Source: Burkholderia sp. Bp8992 | Lineage (GTDB): Bacteria; Pseudomonadota; Gammaproteobacteria; Burkholderiales; Burkholderiaceae | Assembly (NCBI RefSeq): GCF_003853705.1 | Contig: NZ_QTQI01000004.1 | Coordinates: 186,001 to 250,000 of the forward strand | Direction of reading: 5' to 3' | Length of the DNA: 64,000 bases | Translations under genes and position numbers: made by a program | Shown here: piece by piece, positions 9,399 to 19,061 of the stretch | Position numbering within the stretch: the first letter of the stretch is position 1 | Layout: each line of letters begins with the position of its first letter | The notes under the pieces: model-generated | Database searches by the model: none | The model's input: the letters and a program-made list of their open reading frames with translations, nothing else | What the model was told of the DNA's origin: nothing

Positions 9399-10685
9399 TC
9401 AGTGGCGCTCGAACGCGACCTGCCCGGCCACGAGCGTCGCGCGCACGGTAGCCGGCAGTTCGTAGCCGAGGAACGGCGAGTTGTGGCCCTGGCTCTTCAG
9501 CGCACGCGGCTCGACGCGCCAGTGCGCGCGCGGGTCGAACACGCACAGGTCGGCCGCGCCGCCTTCGGTGAGGCGGCCTGCCGGCAACTGCAGCACATCG
9601 GCCGGCGCGGATGTGATGCGGCGCAGCGCCTGCGCGAGCGGCGTACGCGTCTCGTCCGCCCACTTCAGCGTCAGCGACAGCAACAGCTCGAGCCCCGTCG
9701 CGCCGGGCGTCGCTTCGCCGAACGGCAGCAGCTTCTCGTCGTCGTCGACCGGCGTGTGGTCGGAGCAGATCGCATCGATCGTGCCGTCGGCGAGCGCCAC
9801 GCGGATCGCTTCGCGGTCGCGCTCGCTGCGCAGCGGCGGATCGAGCCGGAACTGCGAATCGAAGTAGCCGATGTCGACGTCGATCAGATGCAGATGGTTC
9901 ACGCCGACGTCGCAGGTCACGGGCAGCCCTTCGGCCTTCGCCTCGCGCACGAGCGCAAGGCCGGCCGCCGACGACAACCGTGCGAGGTGCACGCGCGCGC
10001 CCGTCACGCGCATCAGTTCGAAGATCGTGTGCAGCGCGATCGTCTCGGCCGCGACCGGCACGCCGGACAGCCCGAGCCGCGACGCGAGCGCCCCGCTCGC
10101 GGCCACGCCGCCGCGGCCGATGAACGCGTCGAGCGGACGCAGCCACGTCGTATAGTCGTAAGTGCTCGCGTACTGCAGCGCGCGCAGCAGCACCTGCGTG
10201 TCGCGCACCGGCACGTTCGCATGCGTGAAGCCGACGCAGCCGGACTCGGTCAGCGCGACCATCTCCGTGATCACTTCACCCTTGAGGCCGACCGTCAACG
10301 CGCCGAGCGGATGCACGTTCGCCTGGTGCAGGTTGCGCGCGCGGAACTTGAGCATCTCGACGAGGCCCGGCTCGTCGAGCACGGGGTCGGTATCCGGCGG
10401 GCACACGAGCGTCGTGACGCCGCCCGCGACGGCCGCGGCCATCTCGGATGCGAGCGTCGCCTTGTGTTCGTAGCCGGGCTCGCGCAGCCGCGCGCACAGG
10501 TCGACGAGGCCGGGCGCGACGATCAGGCCCGACGCGTCGATGGTCTTCGCGGCGTTGAAATCGGCCGGCGCCTTGCCGTCCTCGGCGATCGCGGCGATCT
10601 TGCCTGCCGCGACGAATACGTCGGCCTGCCGCTCGGTGCCGGCGACCGGATCGATCAGCGTGCCGCCTTTGATATGAATCTTCAT
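9399..10685 (-). CDS. pyrC': Dihydroorotase-like protein lacking metal-binding HxH (pseudo-DHOase)
   Basis: A 428-residue member of the type I dihydroorotase/amidohydrolase family, adjacent to pyrB. In active enzymes the motif after the first beta strand is DxHxHxREPG. Here it reads DLCARLREPG, so both metal-binding histidines are replaced, by Cys64 and Arg66. A late SDHTP motif is still present. In Pseudomonas, class A aspartate carbamoyltransferase is a complex of PyrB with such an inactive dihydroorotase homologue, called PyrC', which is needed for assembly; this protein fits that role. The catalytic dihydroorotase of the cell should then be encoded elsewhere. It starts 52 bases after pyrB. 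Confidence 0.88.
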   Translation of the reverse strand: MKIHIKGGTLIDPVAGTERQADVFVAAGKIAAIAEDGKAPADFNAAKTIDASGLIVAPGLVDLCARLREPGYEHKATLASEMAAAVAGGVTTLVCPPDTDPVLDEPGLVEMLKFRARNLHQANVHPLGALTVGLKGEVITEMVALTESGCVGFTHANVPVRDTQVLLRALQYASTYDYTTWLRPLDAFIGRGGVAASGALASRLGLSGVPVAAETIALHTIFELMRVTGARVHLARLSSAAGLALVREAKAEGLPVTCDVGVNHLHLIDVDIGYFDSQFRLDPPLRSERDREAIRVALADGTIDAICSDHTPVDDDEKLLPFGEATPGATGLELLLSLTLKWADETRTPLAQALRRITSAPADVLQLPAGRLTEGGAADLCVFDPRAHWRVEPRALKSQGHNSPFLGYELPATVRATLVAGQVAFERH

Positions 10686-10737
10686 GCGCTGTCTGTGAAT
10701 GCGTTGATTGCGTGAATAAGGAGGCGCGAAAGCAGGC

Positions 10738-11769
10738 TCAATCGCTGTTGCCGGCGACGATGCCCATCACCGCCATCCGCACGGCGATGCCGAACGTGAC
10801 CTGGTTGAGGATCACCGACTGCGGGCCGTCGGCGACCTGCGAATCGATCTCGACGCCGCGGTTCATCGGGCCCGGGTGCATCACGATCGCGTCGGGCGCG
10901 GCGAGCGCGAGGCGCTCGGGCGTCAGGCCCCACGTCTTGAAATACTCCTGCGCGGACGGCAGCAGCGCGCCGCTCATCCGCTCGTTCTGCAAGCGCAGCA
11001 TGATGATCACGTCGACGCCCTTCAGCCCTTCGTCGAGGTTGTGGAACACCTTCACGCCCATCTGCTCGAGCCCGCCCGGCAGCAGCGTGCGCGGGCCGAT
11101 CGCGCGCACTTCCGGCACGCCGAGCGTGGTGAGCGCGTGGATGTCGGAGCGCGCGACACGCGAATGCAGGATGTCGCCGACGATCGCCACGCGCAGCTTC
11201 GTGAAGTCGCGCTTGTAGTGACGGATCGTGTACATGTCGAGCAGGCCCTGCGTCGGGTGCGCATGGCGGCCGTCGCCGGCGTTGATCACGTGCACGTGCG
11301 GCGCGCAGTGCTCGGCGATCAGGTACGGCGCGCCGCTCGACGCATGGCGCACGACGAACAGGTCGGCATGCATCGCCGACAGGTTGTTGATCGTGTCGAG
11401 CAGCGACTCGCCCTTGCTCGTCGACGACGCGTTGATGTTCAGGTTCAGCACGTCGGCCGACAGGCGCGTCGCGGCGATCTCGAAGGTCGTGCGCGTGCGC
11501 GTCGAGTTCTCGAAGAAGAGGTTGAAGACGGACTTGCCGCGCAGCAGCGGCACCTTCTTCACTTCACGGTCCGTCACGCTGACGAACTGCTCGGCCGTAT
11601 CGAGGATATGGTTGACGATCGAGCGCGGCAGGCCCTCGATCGACAGCAGGTGCTTCAGCTCGCCGTTTTTCGTGAGCTGCGGGTTGCCCTTCAGGAAACC
11701 GTAGCGGAACCGGTCGGGGCTCGCGGCCGCAGCGGGATTGCCGGTGCGGCCAGTGGTGTCGGTGGTCAT
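10738..11769 (-). CDS. pyrB: Aspartate carbamoyltransferase catalytic subunit
   Basis: A 343-residue enzyme that joins carbamoyl phosphate and aspartate in pyrimidine synthesis. The carbamoyl-phosphate motif STRTRTTFE is at residues 89-97, and [17 protein letters not shown] and MHPGPMNRG are present. It is about 30 residues longer at the N-terminus than the Escherichia coli catalytic chain. Such extensions are known from class A (Pseudomonas-type) ATCases. With the adjacent inactive dihydroorotase homologue this supports a class A holoenzyme. Confidence 0.95.
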   Translation of the reverse strand: MTTDTTGRTGNPAAAASPDRFRYGFLKGNPQLTKNGELKHLLSIEGLPRSIVNHILDTAEQFVSVTDREVKKVPLLRGKSVFNLFFENSTRTRTTFEIAATRLSADVLNLNINASSTSKGESLLDTINNLSAMHADLFVVRHASSGAPYLIAEHCAPHVHVINAGDGRHAHPTQGLLDMYTIRHYKRDFTKLRVAIVGDILHSRVARSDIHALTTLGVPEVRAIGPRTLLPGGLEQMGVKVFHNLDEGLKGVDVIIMLRLQNERMSGALLPSAQEYFKTWGLTPERLALAAPDAIVMHPGPMNRGVEIDSQVADGPQSVILNQVTFGIAVRMAVMGIVAGNSD

Positions 11770-11842
11770 GGTGTGCGTGATTCCAACTATGCAAACGGGC
11801 CGCGGTGCAAACCAGCGGCCCGGGATACGGTTCGCGTGTCGT

Positions 11843-12355
11843 TCAGGCGCCGTGCGTGTCGACGCGCAGCGTGAACTGCGCGTCGTCGCGCGCGAGCACG
11901 AGCGTCGCGCCGGCCGGCACGTCGAGCGTGCCGCCCGCGAAGCGTGCGGCGACCGGCAGCTCGCGGCCGCCGCGATCGGCCAGCACCGCGAGCTCGACCG
12001 CGGCCGGACGGCCGTAGTCGAACAGTTCGTTGAGCGCCGCGCGCACGGTGCGCCCGGTGTACAGCACGTCGTCGACGAGCACGATGCGCGCGCCGTCGAC
12101 GTCGAATGGCAGCGACGTCGGGCTGGCCTGGCTGTGCAGCCCCTTCTTCGCGTAGTCGTCGCGATGCAGCGCGACGTTCACGACGCCGAACGCCGGTGTG
12201 CCGAGATCGCGCGCGAGGCGCTCGGTCAGCCATGCGCCGCCGCTGTGAATGCCGGCGAGCCGCGGCCCGCCCGGTTCGGCGAACGCCGTGCCGTACGCGG
12301 CGCGGATCTGGTCGAGCAGGACGCGGTAAAGCGCCTCGGCATCAATGGTGCTCAT
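11843..12355 (-). CDS. pyrR: Pyrimidine operon regulator / uracil phosphoribosyltransferase PyrR
   Basis: A 170-residue PRTase-fold protein. The PRPP-binding loop is [18 protein letters not shown] (about 91-108), and the N-terminal HSGG and HRDDY motifs are typical. In Gram-positive bacteria PyrR attenuates the pyr operon by binding mRNA and also has UPRTase activity; its role in beta-proteobacteria is less certain. The ATG at 12355 overlaps ruvX by 14 bases. I saw no obvious PyrR anti-terminator loop in the 73 bases before pyrB. Confidence 0.88.
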   Translation of the reverse strand: MSTIDAEALYRVLLDQIRAAYGTAFAEPGGPRLAGIHSGGAWLTERLARDLGTPAFGVVNVALHRDDYAKKGLHSQASPTSLPFDVDGARIVLVDDVLYTGRTVRAALNELFDYGRPAAVELAVLADRGGRELPVAARFAGGTLDVPAGATLVLARDDAQFTLRVDTHGA

Positions 12356-12791
12356 GGTCGGACAATTGATCGAGATACTGTTGAAGGATGACGCGTGCGG
12401 CCTCGGCATCGAGCATCTCCGCGCGGGCACGGCCGCGCACGTTGCGCTCGCGCAGCCCGGCCTCGGCCTCGACCGACGAATAGCGCTCGTCGACCCACGT
12501 GACGGGCAGCCCGAAGCGGCCGTTCAGCTGGTTGCCGAAGCGCTTCGCCTGCTGCGTCATGTCGTGCGGCGTGCCGTCCGGATGCATCGGCAAGCCGACG
12601 ACGAGCGCGTCCGGCCGCCATTCGGCCAGCAGGTCGCCGACCGCCTTGAAGCGGTGTTCGCGGTTCAGGTTCTGGATCACGACGAGTGCACGGGCCGAGC
12701 GCGTCAGCGCGTTGCCGACCGCGACGCCGATCCGTTTTTCGCCGTAGTCGAACGCCAGGAGCGTCGCATCGCGCGCGCTCGCGCCACTCAT
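12342..12791 (-). CDS. ruvX: YqgF/RuvX-family RNase H-fold protein
   Basis: A 149-residue RNase H-like protein of the YqgF family (putative Holliday junction resolvase; linked in Escherichia coli to pre-16S rRNA 5' processing). The N-terminal [14 protein letters not shown] motif (14-27) with the catalytic aspartate, the [15 protein letters not shown] segment and the [12 protein letters not shown] motif are present. The start overlaps the yqgE stop by 4 bases (ATGA). It is often next to yqgE in Gram-negative bacteria, as here. Confidence 0.92.
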   Translation of the reverse strand: MSGASARDATLLAFDYGEKRIGVAVGNALTRSARALVVIQNLNREHRFKAVGDLLAEWRPDALVVGLPMHPDGTPHDMTQQAKRFGNQLNGRFGLPVTWVDERYSSVEAEAGLRERNVRGRARAEMLDAEAARVILQQYLDQLSDHEHH

Positions 12792-13366
12792 GCGTGCCCT
12801 GCTTCGCCGGACAGCATCGACGAGCTGACGCCCAGCAGGCCGAGTGCGGCTTCGAAGCGCTCTTCGGCCGGCGTGTCGAACACGATGCGCGGATCGGCGG
12901 CCACGGTCAGCCAGCCGTTGCGGGAAATTTCTTCCTCGAGCTGCCCTGCGCCCCAGCCGGCATGGCCGAGCGTCAGCAGGAAGCGCTTCGGGCCGGTGCC
13001 CGTCGCGACCGCCTCGAGCACGTCCTTCGACGTCGTCATCTCCAGCCCGCCGTCGACGGACATCGACGAGTTGTAGCTCGCGCCTTCCACCGGCTCGTGC
13101 AGCACGAAGCCGCGCTCGGTCTGGACCGGGCCGCCGAAGTACACGGGAATGTGCAGCAGCGGCTCGATGTCGAGCTTCAGGTCGATACGGTTGAACAGCG
13201 ATTCGAGATCGATGTCGGTAGGACGATTGATGACGAGGCCGAGCGCACCGCGCTCGCTGTGATCGCAAAGATAGACCACCGTTCCCGAGAACGTCGGATC
13301 GGCCATGTTGGGCATGGCGATCAGGAACTGGTTGGTGAGATTGATGCGATCGGAAGGCTTTGACAT
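12788..13366 (-). CDS. yqgE: YqgE/AlgH family protein
   Basis: A 192-residue protein of the UPF0301 (YqgE/AlgH) family. It begins [18 protein letters not shown] and carries the typical LVINRPT and [11 protein letters not shown] segments. Its biochemical role is unclear; AlgH in Pseudomonas was first linked to alginate regulation. The ATG at 13366 gives the normal family start. It appears to be the first gene of the run yqgE-ruvX-pyrR-pyrB-pyrC'-plsC. Confidence 0.92.
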   Translation of the reverse strand: MSKPSDRINLTNQFLIAMPNMADPTFSGTVVYLCDHSERGALGLVINRPTDIDLESLFNRIDLKLDIEPLLHIPVYFGGPVQTERGFVLHEPVEGASYNSSMSVDGGLEMTTSKDVLEAVATGTGPKRFLLTLGHAGWGAGQLEEEISRNGWLTVAADPRIVFDTPAEERFEAALGLLGVSSSMLSGEAGHA

Positions 13367-13548
13367 GGTTTGAATTTTAGCAAAGACGCCGCGACCTGAC
13401 CGGGCCGCGATCAACAAGCAACGCCGCGCCACGCTGGCAACGGCGCGCGCGGATCACACGGCACTCTAACACGCGCGCGGGCGCTGTCGGCAGCGTGTTG
13501 CTGGCCCGCGCGGCAAGGGGCGCCGCCACGTGTCCGTCCCCTTGTCCG

Positions 13549-14856
13549 TCAGTTCCGGCCGAGCGCCGTGCCGAGCGCTTCGGACGCCGCGGTGAGGTCC
13601 GGCGGCGCAACGCCGGCCGCGATCTTCAGCAACGCCGCGCGCAGCATGTCGGATGCGTGGCCCTGCGCATCGAGGCCGCCGTCGGCGAGCGGCACGCCGT
13701 GGGCGGCACGGCGCCACGCGAGGCCGAGGGTGTCGGCCAGCAGTGCCGCGTGGCCGAGCCCGAGCGCGCACGCGGCCGTGCCGACCCGGTAGGCGGCGCC
13801 GGATGCGTGCCAGGCAGCGCCTGCGTCGGCCCTGGCCGGGTCGGCCGCGAGATCGGCCATCGACGCATCGGCCGTTTGCAGGAAATCCTCATAGGCATGC
13901 GCGTTGACGGTCACGACGCCGAGCGCGCGGGTCGGCGCGACGGCAACCGCATCGTGCTCGGCCCGCGCGGCGTCGGCTTCCCACAACGCCTCGGACGCCA
14001 GCGTGCCGGCGACGTGCCAGTCGACCGTCAGCCCGTAGTCGTGCAGCACGTCGACGAACGCGACGTCCTCGGCCGCAGCGCCGAACAGCGCGAAATCGCG
14101 CCACAGCAGCGCCACCGTTTCGCGCACGAGCTCGGGCGGCGCGCTGCGTCGGCCCTGCGCATGCTCGCCGAGCAGCAGGTTGGTCCGTGCGAGAAAGCGT
14201 TTCAGCTCGGGCGCGCCGCTTGCGCGCAGCGCGCGCAGGCACGCGTTCGCGAGCCGCCAGAAATCGTACGGCCCGTCGTCGGTGAGCGCGACCTGCATCG
14301 CATCGAGCTCGTCCAGCGCAGCGTCTGGCGCGCCGTGCTCCGTGCGCAGCACGCCGAGCAGCGCCTGCTCGTAACGGGCGCGGATCCGGGCCGCGAGCGC
14401 GTCGGGCAGCGCGCGCAGCGTGGCCGGCGGCACCGCACGGCCGACGAGCGCGAGTGCATCGAGCGGCGCGCTGGCGCGCAGGTCGGCGGCGCATTGCGCG
14501 CGCAATGCACGGAAATGGTCGAGGAGAACGGGCGAGCAGGCGAGCTCACGCAGGTTGTGGCGCTCGACGGCCGCGCGGAAATCGCGCAGCGCGGCACGCC
14601 AGCCGGCCGAAGTCGGCTCGGCGGCGACCAGCGGCGCGGCGGCCGCCAGTTGCCCGGCGAACCGCGCGGCCGGCAGCCAGCCGGCTTCCGCCAGCACGGC
14701 CGCGGCAGCAGACAGCGGCGCAGCCGCATCGTCGTGCCGCTCGAATGCGTCGGCAGCCGCCGCAAGCCATGCATCGGCCGCGCGCACGGCGCCGCCACGC
14801 GGGTTGGGCAGTGCGTCAGGGAGGGGAACGTTCGCCGGATCGGACGTCATGGACAC
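13549..14856 (-). CDS. Uncharacterised Ala-rich helical protein next to rubredoxin
   Basis: A 435-residue protein that I cannot assign. It is strongly alanine-rich and predicted to be almost all alpha-helical, with no signal peptide or membrane span. A long helical N-terminal part ends near a run of leucine/arginine helices (LRDFRAAVERHN, ALLGVLRTEHG). The repeated short helices recall the N-terminal helical region of ChpA/PilL-type chemotaxis kinases, but no histidine phosphotransfer or kinase motif is visible. In related bacteria the rubredoxin gene is often followed by pilGHIJ twitching genes, which are not here; a remnant or derivative of such a system is only a guess. It lies 98 bases downstream of rubredoxin on the same strand. 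Confidence 0.7.
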   Translation of the reverse strand: MSMTSDPANVPLPDALPNPRGGAVRAADAWLAAAADAFERHDDAAAPLSAAAAVLAEAGWLPAARFAGQLAAAAPLVAAEPTSAGWRAALRDFRAAVERHNLRELACSPVLLDHFRALRAQCAADLRASAPLDALALVGRAVPPATLRALPDALAARIRARYEQALLGVLRTEHGAPDAALDELDAMQVALTDDGPYDFWRLANACLRALRASGAPELKRFLARTNLLLGEHAQGRRSAPPELVRETVALLWRDFALFGAAAEDVAFVDVLHDYGLTVDWHVAGTLASEALWEADAARAEHDAVAVAPTRALGVVTVNAHAYEDFLQTADASMADLAADPARADAGAAWHASGAAYRVGTAACALGLGHAALLADTLGLAWRRAAHGVPLADGGLDAQGHASDMLRAALLKIAAGVAPPDLTAASEALGTALGRN

Positions 14857-14954
14857 GCGCGCCTGTCATCGTCAAGTCGCTCGCGCAAACCGCGGCGCGC
14901 GAGCGCCGGGCCGGTGCGAGGCCTGAGCGGGGTGTCCGTGGGCCAGCGGTCCGG

Positions 14955-15125
14955 TCAGATCTGGACCATCTCGAAGTCTTCCTTGCGGGCGCCGCATTCG
15001 GGGCACGTCCAGTTGATCGGGACGTCTTCCCAGCGCGTGCCCGGGGCAATGCCCTCTTCCGGCAGCCCGGCTTCTTCGTCATAAATCCAGCCACAAATCA
15101 GGCACATCCAGCTCTTGTATTCCAT
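14955..15125 (-). CDS. rubA: Rubredoxin
   Basis: A 56-residue iron protein with the two CxxC knuckles of rubredoxins: C8/C11 (CLIC) and C41/C44 (CPEC), each followed by Gly. The WEDVP segment sits between them, at the usual place. It carries one Fe(Cys)4 centre and acts as a one-electron carrier in the cytoplasm, for example to alkane hydroxylases or oxygen-protection enzymes. No partner reductase is adjacent. The ATG at 15125 gives the standard rubredoxin N-terminus, MEYKSWMC. Confidence 0.95.
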   Translation of the reverse strand: MEYKSWMCLICGWIYDEEAGLPEEGIAPGTRWEDVPINWTCPECGARKEDFEMVQI

Positions 15126-15378
15126 CTTAGCCGCGTCGGGAAAAGTCGGTAAATTCGGGAGCCATGATGGTACCGTGTCGGGGCCGGACTGCCTAGCAAT
15201 CGCGCTGGAGGACGGCGACTACGTTGCGCTGCGCTAAAAAATCCGTCGTGCGGGCCGGATTCCACCGCATAATGGCTGAAAAGTGCGGCCTGCCGGGCAA
15301 CACAGGGCCGAAAACGGCCACTCGCCTCGCCGTCCGCATCTCCGTCGCTTTCCCGTTTTTCTCTTGCCCCATTTTTAC

Positions 15379-16245
15379 ATGTCCAGCAACGCCCCTCCGA
15401 TCGTCCTCACCTTCGGCCTGTCCGATCCCACCGGCGGCTCCGGCCTCCAAGCCGATCTGATGACCCTGGCGAGCATGGGCTGTCACGGCGTGTCCGTCCT
15501 GACGGGCTACACCGTGCGCGACTCGGCCGCCTGCGAAGAAGTGACCGGCCTCGACCCCGACGTCGTCGCCGCCCAGGCGCGCATGCTGCTCGAAGACATG
15601 CCGGTTGCCGCGTTCAAGATCGGCGCGGCGACGCGCGCGGAAGTCGTCAGCGCGATCGCGGAGGTCGTCGCCGACTACGACGGCGTGCCGCTCGTGCTCG
15701 CGCCGGATTTCACGCTCGACGACGAGCACGTGCTCGCGGCCGACGACCTGCGCGAATCGATCGCCGACCTGCTGGCGCCGCAAACCACGCTGCTGGTGGC
15801 CGATCACGCGACACTGATCGCGCTCGCGCAGCCGGACGGCGACGCCGAGGCGCCGAATCTCGATGCGGCCGTGTCGCACCTGCTGTCGCAGGGTTGCGAG
15901 TACATCCTGTCGTCGGAGACGGGTTCGCACCGGCTCGTCAACACGCTGTACGGCGAGGAAGGCCAGCTTCGCGAAGACATGTGGGATCGCTCGCCGCACC
16001 GGCTGATGGGCATCACCGACACGCTCGGCGCAGCCATCGCGGCGCTGCTCGCAAACGGCCAGGAGCCGCCCGAGGCGGTTCGCGAGGCGCAGGAATACCT
16101 GTACCAGGCCGTGCGCGACGCGTTCCGGCCCGGCATGGGCGCGTACCTGCCCGACCGGTTTTTCTGGGCGCGCAGCAATGAAGACTCGGACACGCCGCCG
16201 GCCGTGAAGGCCGACCCGGTAACGAGGACGTCGCACCGGCATTGA
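15379..16245 (+). CDS. thiD: Hydroxymethylpyrimidine / phosphomethylpyrimidine kinase
   Basis: A 288-residue ribokinase-family protein of thiamine synthesis that phosphorylates HMP and HMP-P. The N-terminal signature SDPTGGSGLQADL (15-27) and the STLAsp-type ITDTLGAAIAALLANG segment with catalytic Asp are present. The ATG at 15379 gives the normal start (MSSNAPPIVLTFG). The tail after about residue 265 is longer and less conserved-looking. It is a single gene facing groEL, with a shared terminator between them. Confidence 0.9.
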   Translation: MSSNAPPIVLTFGLSDPTGGSGLQADLMTLASMGCHGVSVLTGYTVRDSAACEEVTGLDPDVVAAQARMLLEDMPVAAFKIGAATRAEVVSAIAEVVADYDGVPLVLAPDFTLDDEHVLAADDLRESIADLLAPQTTLLVADHATLIALAQPDGDAEAPNLDAAVSHLLSQGCEYILSSETGSHRLVNTLYGEEGQLREDMWDRSPHRLMGITDTLGAAIAALLANGQEPPEAVREAQEYLYQAVRDAFRPGMGAYLPDRFFWARSNEDSDTPPAVKADPVTRTSHRH

Positions 16246-16320
16246 CGCAGGCGCGGCGGGCATGCCCCGTCGTCGTCCCTGCCGCACCGCGCGCACCAAA
16301 ATCCTCGCGCCAATAAAAAA

Positions 16321-16345
16321 AGACCCGCATCGCTGCGGGTCTTTT
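16321..16345. terminator. Bidirectional intrinsic terminator between thiD and groEL
   Basis: A perfect 8-bp inverted repeat, AGACCCGC at 16321-16328 and GCGGGTCT at 16335-16342, has a 6-base loop. A T run follows on the plus strand (cttttctttt) and an A run precedes it (aataaaaaa), so it can end both thiD and groEL transcripts. Confidence 0.9.
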
Positions 16346-16400
16346 CTTTTGGCTGGAGCGCGCATCGCTGCGCGCCCCGGGCACCATCGACCGAAGTCGA

Positions 16401-18044
<1,644 letters not shown>

Positions 18045-18087
18045 CTAACTCCTTGAATTCTTGGGAATATGTACCGTCGGAGGACGC

Positions 18088-18381
18088 TTACTTGGCGTTG
18101 ACCACGGCCATGATGTCTTCTTCGCGCATGACCAGCAGTTCGTTGCCGTCGACCTTGACGGTCTGGCCTGCGTACTTGCCGAACAGGACGCGATCGCCGA
18201 CCTTCACGTCGAGCGCGATCGGGGCGCCCTTGTCGTCGCGCTTGCCCGGGCCGACGGCCAGGACTTCGCCCTGGTCCGGCTTTTCAGCAGCGGCGTCGGG
18301 GATCACGATGCCCGAGGCGGTCTTGGTTTCCTGATCCAGGCGCTTGACGATCACGCGATCGTGCAAAGGACGAAGGTTCAT
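18088..18381 (-). CDS. groS: Co-chaperonin GroES (10 kDa)
   Basis: A 97-residue lid protein of the GroEL chaperonin. It has the N-terminal [12 protein letters not shown] motif and the mobile loop around [12 protein letters not shown]. The ATG at 18381 is preferred to an in-frame GTG at 18387 because AGGAG sits six bases upstream of the ATG. It is preceded by a sigma-70 promoter and a CIRCE operator. Confidence 0.98.
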   Translation of the reverse strand: MNLRPLHDRVIVKRLDQETKTASGIVIPDAAAEKPDQGEVLAVGPGKRDDKGAPIALDVKVGDRVLFGKYAGQTVKVDGNELLVMREEDIMAVVNAK

Positions 18382-18454
18382 ATTCACTCCTCTCTTGACT
18401 GAGATTGAAGAACGCTTAGGGAATCTGCCCGGCTTGTCGCCCGGCAGAGAATTG

Positions 18455-18481
18455 TTAGCACTCTCGTGCAGCGAGTGCTAA
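18455..18481 (-). promoter_or_regulatory. CIRCE operator (HrcA binding site)
   Basis: A perfect inverted repeat, TTAGCACTC at 18455-18463 and GAGTGCTAA at 18473-18481, is separated by exactly 9 bases. This is the CIRCE consensus. The heat-shock repressor HrcA should bind here. It overlaps the -10 box and start region of the groES promoter. Confidence 0.97.
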
Positions 18482-18509
18482 TTATATGGACGGGTTTTGA
18501 CAAATTCAA
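18481..18509 (-). promoter_or_regulatory. Sigma-70 promoter of groES-groEL
   Basis: On the minus strand TTGAAT (18509-18504) and a perfect TATAAT (18486-18481) are spaced by 17 bases. The -10 box touches the CIRCE element, so HrcA binding would block initiation. I did not identify a separate sigma-32 promoter. Confidence 0.8.
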
Positions 18510-18906
18510 GAAGGGAAACCGGACGAATTTTCAACGCGGCACCGCAGCGGGGAAAACACCCGAAAATCACAAAAAACCCTTTCAAAACAAGACTCCGACC
18601 CACGCTACCCGGCCCGACACACGAGCCCGCGCGGCCCGCGATTCGCATCCAGCCCCGTTTGGACACCGGGTAAGCACGGAGTTCCTGCGACCGGCGGCAT
18701 CGCATCGAAAAACCTGCACAGGCGCTGATTCCGTCCGCCGCAACATGCCCGCTCACCGCGCCCGACGACCGTCGCGCCCGCTCCCCGGCGATCCATCGCT
18801 ACGCATCTAAGCATTCATTTTCATTACGCCGATATTTACGTTCCTCCTCCCGAAAAACACCCGTCGGGCCTCTTCCGTAAGGCATCCCATTACATTCAGT
18901 AATTTA
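18510..18906. other. Intergenic region between groES promoter and Fur box
   Basis: About 400 bases with no credible gene on either strand. Composition is mixed, with A-rich runs near 18540-18590 and a GC-rich middle. No operator or terminator could be assigned. Confidence 0.5.
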
Positions 18907-18925
18907 GATGCGAATCATTCTCGTT
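18907..18925 (+). promoter_or_regulatory. Fur box before the OprB/EfeB/Fbp iron cluster
   Basis: The 19-base GATGCGAATCATTCTCGTT carries the GAAT-C-ATTC core of Fur sites, and TTTACATT continues the half-site pattern downstream. It lies directly upstream of the -35 box for the iron cluster. Iron-loaded Fur should repress the operon. Confidence 0.75.
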
Positions 18926-18929
18926 TACA

Positions 18930-18958
18930 TTGACTTTCTCATTTGAGACTCCTACGAT
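18930..18958 (+). promoter_or_regulatory. Candidate sigma-70 promoter of the iron cluster
   Basis: TTGACT (18930-18935) and TACGAT (18953-18958) are spaced by 17 bases, with a leader of about 95 bases before the porin ATG. The Fur box ends 4 bases before the -35. Confidence 0.6.
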
Positions 18959-19061
18959 GCGCCGCGTTGCGCTCTTCTTCATGCCCTGGCCGATCGGTGC
19001 CGAGCGTCGGGACAGCGACCGACAAGCAGGACTCCAAACCAATTAGAAACAGGGATTTGAT

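Noticed and set aside
11770-11842. Possible PyrR-dependent attenuator before pyrB
   Set aside because: No terminator/antiterminator pair could be drawn in the 73-base gap.
13495-15084. A 529-residue plus-strand frame opposite the uncharacterised protein and rubredoxin
   Set aside because: Its composition is Arg-rich and without domains, typical of an antisense frame in GC-rich DNA, while the minus strand holds rubredoxin and a balanced protein.
18957-19046. A 29-codon leader frame before the OprB gene
   Set aside because: Its ATG lies inside the likely -10 box, so it would not be on the transcript; there is no ribosome binding site.
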